This document shows, piece by piece, positions 52,772-55,664 of a stretch of DNA of 55,664 nt (positions within the stretch are counted from its first letter, which is position 1; each line of letters begins with the position of its first letter). A program made the translations under genes and the position numbers. Source of the DNA: Alphaproteobacteria bacterium (GTDB lineage Bacteria; Pseudomonadota; Alphaproteobacteria; UBA6615). The DNA lies in assembly GCA_002722515.1 (NCBI GenBank), contig PBMH01000055.1:1-55664 (forward strand), written 5' to 3'. A model generated the notes under the pieces. The model ran no database searches. It was not told the origin of the DNA and saw only the letters and a program-made list of their open reading frames with translations.

Positions 52772-53410
52772 ATGACAAATAAGCCCCGGCACTCGCGGCG
52801 ACCAGTCGACGCAGCGACGATGGTGGTGTGGCGCCGCCATCACGGCACTATCGAAGTACTGATGGGTCGCCGCCACCAAAACCATGTTTTCATGCCCCAC
52901 GCCTATGTATTCCCTGGCGGCCGGGTTGAACGCTCTGACAGCAAACTGAGAACCGCATCCGACCTTCGGACTGATGTACAGGCAAGACTCGAGCGCGCCG
53001 CCAACCCGACCCGCGCCCGAGCCATCGCGGCAGGTGCCGTGCGCGAGACCTGGGAAGAAACAGGCTTGCTGATTGGTGAAACAGACGACGACGTGCTGCG
53101 GCCACGGCTAAGTGGGCTGGACTATTTTTTTCGAGCAATCACTCCGCCGGGTCGGACCCGTCGGTTCGACGCGCGCTTCTTCATAGTTGATGCCAAGCAC
53201 GCCAAAGGAAAGCTAGCAGGCGACGGCGAATTGATAGATCTAGCATTCCGAAGTTTCGATGATTCACGGCTTCTTGACGTAGCCGGCATCACACGTATCG
53301 CCATGGCCGAGGCCGAACGCCACATTAAAAACCCGCCGGGGTGTGACCCGGGGCGCCCGGTTCCACTCTCGCGTTTCTTAAGAGGCCAATACTACATTAC
53401 GCCAGAATGA
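52772..53410 (+). CDS. Nudix hydrolase, NUDT19/CoA-pyrophosphatase-like
   Basis: 212-residue Nudix protein. FPGGRVERSD near residue 48 begins the Nudix box, a loop of about 28 residues follows, and RETWEETGL near 91-99 ends it with the REx2EExG glutamates. The inserted loop between the two halves of the box is the pattern of NUDT7/NUDT8/NUDT19 CoA or acyl-CoA diphosphatases. Substrate is inferred only. A short 20-base gap links it to the NIPSNAP gene. Confidence 0.82.
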   Translation: MTNKPRHSRRPVDAATMVVWRRHHGTIEVLMGRRHQNHVFMPHAYVFPGGRVERSDSKLRTASDLRTDVQARLERAANPTRARAIAAGAVRETWEETGLLIGETDDDVLRPRLSGLDYFFRAITPPGRTRRFDARFFIVDAKHAKGKLAGDGELIDLAFRSFDDSRLLDVAGITRIAMAEAERHIKNPPGCDPGRPVPLSRFLRGQYYITPE

Positions 53411-53463
53411 ACGAATAGTTACGCGGGGTTTGCTAATACTGGGATACATCTGAAAATTTGTAC

Positions 53464-53514
53464 TGCCACCTCTCCCGGCAACGGTAGCAGGTTCGACTCC
53501 CGTTGGGGTCGCCA
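53464..53514 (+). pseudogene. 3' remnant of a tRNA-Glu (T-arm, acceptor and CCA)
   Basis: Bases 53492-53514 read as the end of an alphaproteobacterial tRNA-Glu: TTCGACTCCCGTTGGGGTCG and CCA. Upstream, CCGGCAAC matches the end of the anticodon stem and variable region, but the anticodon loop has no U33, three extra bases disturb the T stem, and the D arm and 5' acceptor (expected GACCCCA) are absent. So this is not a working tRNA. Such 3' fragments are typical leftovers of integration into a tRNA gene. Confidence 0.6.
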
Positions 53515-53559
53515 TCTTTTCCCCAATATCCGGCCGTTTTGGTCCCGCAAACCCCCTCT

Positions 53560-53581
53560 GGGTAACAAACGGGTAACAAAA
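53560..53581 (+). repeat. Tandem 11-bp direct repeat
   Basis: GGGTAACAAAC (53560-53570) is followed at once by GGGTAACAAAA (53571-53581), 10 of 11 bases identical. It lies 46 bases after the tRNA-Glu remnant in a stretch of about 255 bases with no gene. Two close repeats next to a tRNA end are compatible with recombinase binding sites, but no integrase is nearby. Confidence 0.6.
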
Positions 53582-53665
53582 CGCGCCTGTGAACTGTAGG
53601 GAATTTATGAAAATTCCCGTGTAGTTTCTCCTTGTGTTGGTTACCTGAAACGTAACCAGCAAGAT

Positions 53666-54553
53666 TCAGCCTCCCATCAACCTGTAAACATCCCGGTCTA
53701 CCTGCACCCGCCCCGTGTCCACCATGTGTATCAGATGCGCCAATACAGAACGCGCAGCAGCAGTGTAGAGGTTCGGGTCCACGTCGGAATACATACGGGG
53801 CACCATATCTTCAATTGTTGCGGGACCAGCGCCCAGCTCCACAATGATCTGGTCTTCGCGCTCGTGGCGATGGGCAAGCAAAGCCTTCACATAGGGCTTA
53901 GGGTCATCGATCGGTGCGCCGTGGGTCGGGTAGTACCGCGCTGCGTTGTGCCGCCCGACCTTCTCCAACGACGCCATGTAGGACCCCATGTGCCCATCGG
54001 GTGGCGAGACAATTGAGGTTGACCAGCCCATCACGTGATCGCCGCACAGAAGCGCAGATTCCTCCCGCAGGTCGAAGCATAGGTGGTTCGAGCAATGGCC
54101 GGGCGTGTGAAGTGCCTCGATCGACCAGCCATTGCCAGTGACGATATCGCCGTCACCAATCAAATGGTCGGGTGAAAAATCATAGTCCGCGCCTCCCTCG
54201 CTTACCCCGTCCTCGGAGCGGGTGCCATGCGGTCCATAGGAATAGCTCGGTGCACCCGTCGCAGCCTGCAACGCACGCACCGCGGGCGAGTGATCGTTGT
54301 GGGTGTGAGTTACTAATATATGGCTCACGGTCTCGCCCCGAACCGCATCCAACAGCGCGTCAACATGTTCACCTAGATCCGGCCCCGGGTCGATGATCGC
54401 CACCTGGTTGTGCCCGATAATGTAAGTACCGGTGCCATGGAACGTAAACCCGCTAGGGTTATTAGCTATTACCCGACGGACCAGCGGGGACAATGCGTCT
54501 ACTCGGCCATATTCGAAGTTTAGCTCGCGGTTATAAGTGATTTGCGTCGCCAT
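53666..54553 (-). CDS. MBL-fold metallo-hydrolase with winged-helix tail (LACTB2-like)
   Basis: 295-residue metallo-beta-lactamase-fold hydrolase. HTHNDHSPA near residue 82 gives the HxHxDH zinc motif, then HTPGHCSNHLCFDL near 152 (His), ALLCGDHVMG near 172 (Asp), and THGAPIDDP near 213 (final His). The C-terminal PATIEDMVPRMYSDVDPNLYTAAARSV is the BLACT winged helix shared with LACTB2-type nucleases and other acyl-thioester hydrolases. ATG 54553 has GAGG 6 bases upstream. Substrate uncertain. Confidence 0.86.
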   Translation of the reverse strand: MATQITYNRELNFEYGRVDALSPLVRRVIANNPSGFTFHGTGTYIIGHNQVAIIDPGPDLGEHVDALLDAVRGETVSHILVTHTHNDHSPAVRALQAATGAPSYSYGPHGTRSEDGVSEGGADYDFSPDHLIGDGDIVTGNGWSIEALHTPGHCSNHLCFDLREESALLCGDHVMGWSTSIVSPPDGHMGSYMASLEKVGRHNAARYYPTHGAPIDDPKPYVKALLAHRHEREDQIIVELGAGPATIEDMVPRMYSDVDPNLYTAAARSVLAHLIHMVDTGRVQVDRDVYRLMGG

Positions 54554-54695
54554 AGCTTACCTCCTCGTCATTCCGAATGCAGGCGCACAATACCGGGATA
54601 CCGAAACAGACATACACGACCGATCAAACGGCAAGCGTCGGCGTTTATGAATGCTAACCTGCGCGGAAAAAACCACAATGGAGATCATCCGCGGT

Positions 54696-55664
54696 TCACC
54701 CTTCCTTCCGCCCGATCGCGCCGGCAGCCTTAAGCTGCCTGATGTCATCAGCCGACAGCCCCCAGGCTGCTAGAGCCTCTTCGGTGTGCTCACCGGGCAC
54801 AGATGGCGGTGAGTGAATTTTTCCTGGGGTGCGAGAAAATCTTGGTGTTGGACCCGGCTGTGTAATCCCAGCCACCTCAACAAAGTTGCCCCGGGCTACG
54901 TTATGGGGATGGGTGTGGGCCTCAGTCATGGACATTACCGGCGCAAAGCAAACATCAGTTCCCTCCATGATTTCGACCCACTCGTCACGGGTCTTGGTAA
55001 CGATTACCTCGGCGAAGCGCGACTTGAGTTCAGGCCAGCGGTCCCGATCCATCTGGTCAGGTAAATCAGCGTCAGCGAGGCCCAGTTTATCGAGTAAAAT
55101 CGCGTAGAACTTCTTCTCGATGGAACCAATTGAGATGAACTTGCCGTCCGAGCATTCGAACGCATCATAGAAGGGCGCACCCCCGTCGAGGATGTTCGAG
55201 GCACGCTCATCAGTGAAATAGCCCGAAGCATGCAGCCCAATCACTGGGACCATCAGGCTGGCTGCTCCATCTACCATGCCTACATCCACAACCTGGCCCT
55301 CGCCGCTGCTGCGGGCCTCATAGACCGCCGCCATAACGCCAAACGCTAGATACAGCGCACCGCCTCCATAATCTCCAATCAGGTTGAGCGGCGGGGTAGG
55401 CTTATCCTTACCGCCGATTGCGTGCAGAGCGCCTGACAGGGAAATATAATTGATGTCATGGCCGGCCGCCTTGGCCAGGGTGCCCGTGCCCCCAAACCCG
55501 GTCATGCGCGCATAGACCAACTTGGGATTTCGGGCCATGCAGACTTCAGGGCCAAGGCCTAGCTTTTCAGTCACACCGGGGCGATAGGGTTCAATCAGTA
55601 CATCCGCACTCTTAACCAGGCGCAACACTGTCTCGACACCGTCGGGGTTCTTCAAGTCCACAGC
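54696..55664 (-). CDS. CaiB/BaiF family CoA-transferase or racemase, 5' end missing
   Basis: Class III CoA-transferase fold, here only the C-terminal 322 residues; the gene continues past the right edge. Typical segments are VLIEPYRPGVTEKLGLGPE near the start, NPKLVYARMTGFG, and AAGHDINYISLSGALHAIG, with DYGGGALYLAFGVMAAVYEA and VDVGMVDGAASL after. The Asp that carries CoA in CaiB-type transferases lies in the missing part or cannot be set here. The HDINY...G pattern also fits alpha-methylacyl-CoA racemase. Exact reaction open. About 140 bases without a gene separate it from the MBL start. Confidence 0.88.
   Translation of the reverse strand, partial: AVDLKNPDGVETVLRLVKSADVLIEPYRPGVTEKLGLGPEVCMARNPKLVYARMTGFGGTGTLAKAAGHDINYISLSGALHAIGGKDKPTPPLNLIGDYGGGALYLAFGVMAAVYEARSSGEGQVVDVGMVDGAASLMVPVIGLHASGYFTDERASNILDGGAPFYDAFECSDGKFISIGSIEKKFYAILLDKLGLADADLPDQMDRDRWPELKSRFAEVIVTKTRDEWVEIMEGTDVCFAPVMSMTEAHTHPHNVARGNFVEVAGITQPGPTPRFSRTPGKIHSPPSVPGEHTEEALAAWGLSADDIRQLKAAGAIGRKEG

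Noticed and set aside
53378-53662. A 94-codon minus-strand frame containing TPTGVEPATV
   Set aside because: That peptide is the antisense of the tRNA T-loop and acceptor sequence; it is not a real gene.
1-55664. CRISPR arrays, insertion sequences and prophage genes
   Set aside because: No regularly spaced repeat, transposase, integrase or phage structural gene was seen anywhere in the window.

Overview
This 55.7 kb window reads as the chromosome of an alphaproteobacterium, most likely an uncultivated, probably marine, Rhodospirillales-like lineage. That assignment comes from gene content and order and not from a database search. Pointers are kdsB/pheA/cycM as neighbours, a DUF1150-Hsp20 pair, an FzlA-type glutathione transferase near uppP, an NDUFA9-like protein, kdsD-lptC-lptA-lptB-rpoN-ptsN, and a small SRP RNA upstream of dnaX. 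No transposase, integrase, phage gene or CRISPR array was seen.

Layout. 0-5.6 kb: the 5' end of dnaX, the SRP RNA ffs, nudC, pheA, kdsB, a membrane cytochrome c, a HisN-type phosphatase and a double-ACT protein. 5.7-12.4 kb: a yejABEF-type peptide ABC importer followed by a GhrA-type dehydrogenase. 12.4-22.6 kb: an accessory, metabolically flavoured stretch with three GST-fold proteins, a flavin-dependent LLM monooxygenase, a TPR-sulfotransferase, an M17 aminopeptidase, a lipocalin-like protein, a CmcJ/AsaB-like oxygenase and a cobalt-type nitrile hydratase (alpha, beta, accessory). It ends at tRNA-Ser(GGA). 23.4-33.6 kb: translation genes lepA, pheT, pheS, rplT, rpmI, infC and thrS on the minus strand, interrupted by a plus-strand SDR gene between infC and rpmI. 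33.6-45 kb: envelope genes (GT9 and GT4 glycosyltransferases, fzlA, uppP) mixed with hydrolases, an epimerase, a PEP-hydrolase-like barrel, an NDUFA9-like protein and RNase D. 44.1-49.7 kb: kdsD, lptCAB, rpoN, ptsN. 49.7-55.7 kb: DUF1150 and Hsp20 under a probable heat-shock promoter with a possible RNA thermometer, an exported hypothetical, an SMP-30 protein, a NIPSNAP protein, a Nudix hydrolase, a tRNA-Glu 3' remnant, a metallo-hydrolase and a truncated CaiB/BaiF CoA-transferase.

How it fits together. KdsD and KdsB work on the Kdo branch of lipopolysaccharide, LptB/C/A transport LPS, the glycosyltransferases may decorate it, and UppP recycles the lipid carrier shared with peptidoglycan. RpoN and EIIA-Ntr form the usual nitrogen/PTS regulatory pair. 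The nitrile hydratase, CmcJ-like oxygenase, GSTs and monooxygenase suggest handling of nitriles or other small xenobiotics, but no amidase is present here to complete nitrile use.

The points most worth checking are an AUC start codon for infC, a ROSE-like thermometer and sigma-32 promoter ahead of hsp20, a tRNA-Glu 3' fragment beside a tandem 11-mer that looks like an integration scar, an SDR lacking the usual catalytic Ser and Lys, and several genes whose best ribosome-binding site points to a UUG or CUG start. No wholly unknown multi-gene system could be demonstrated from the sequence alone.
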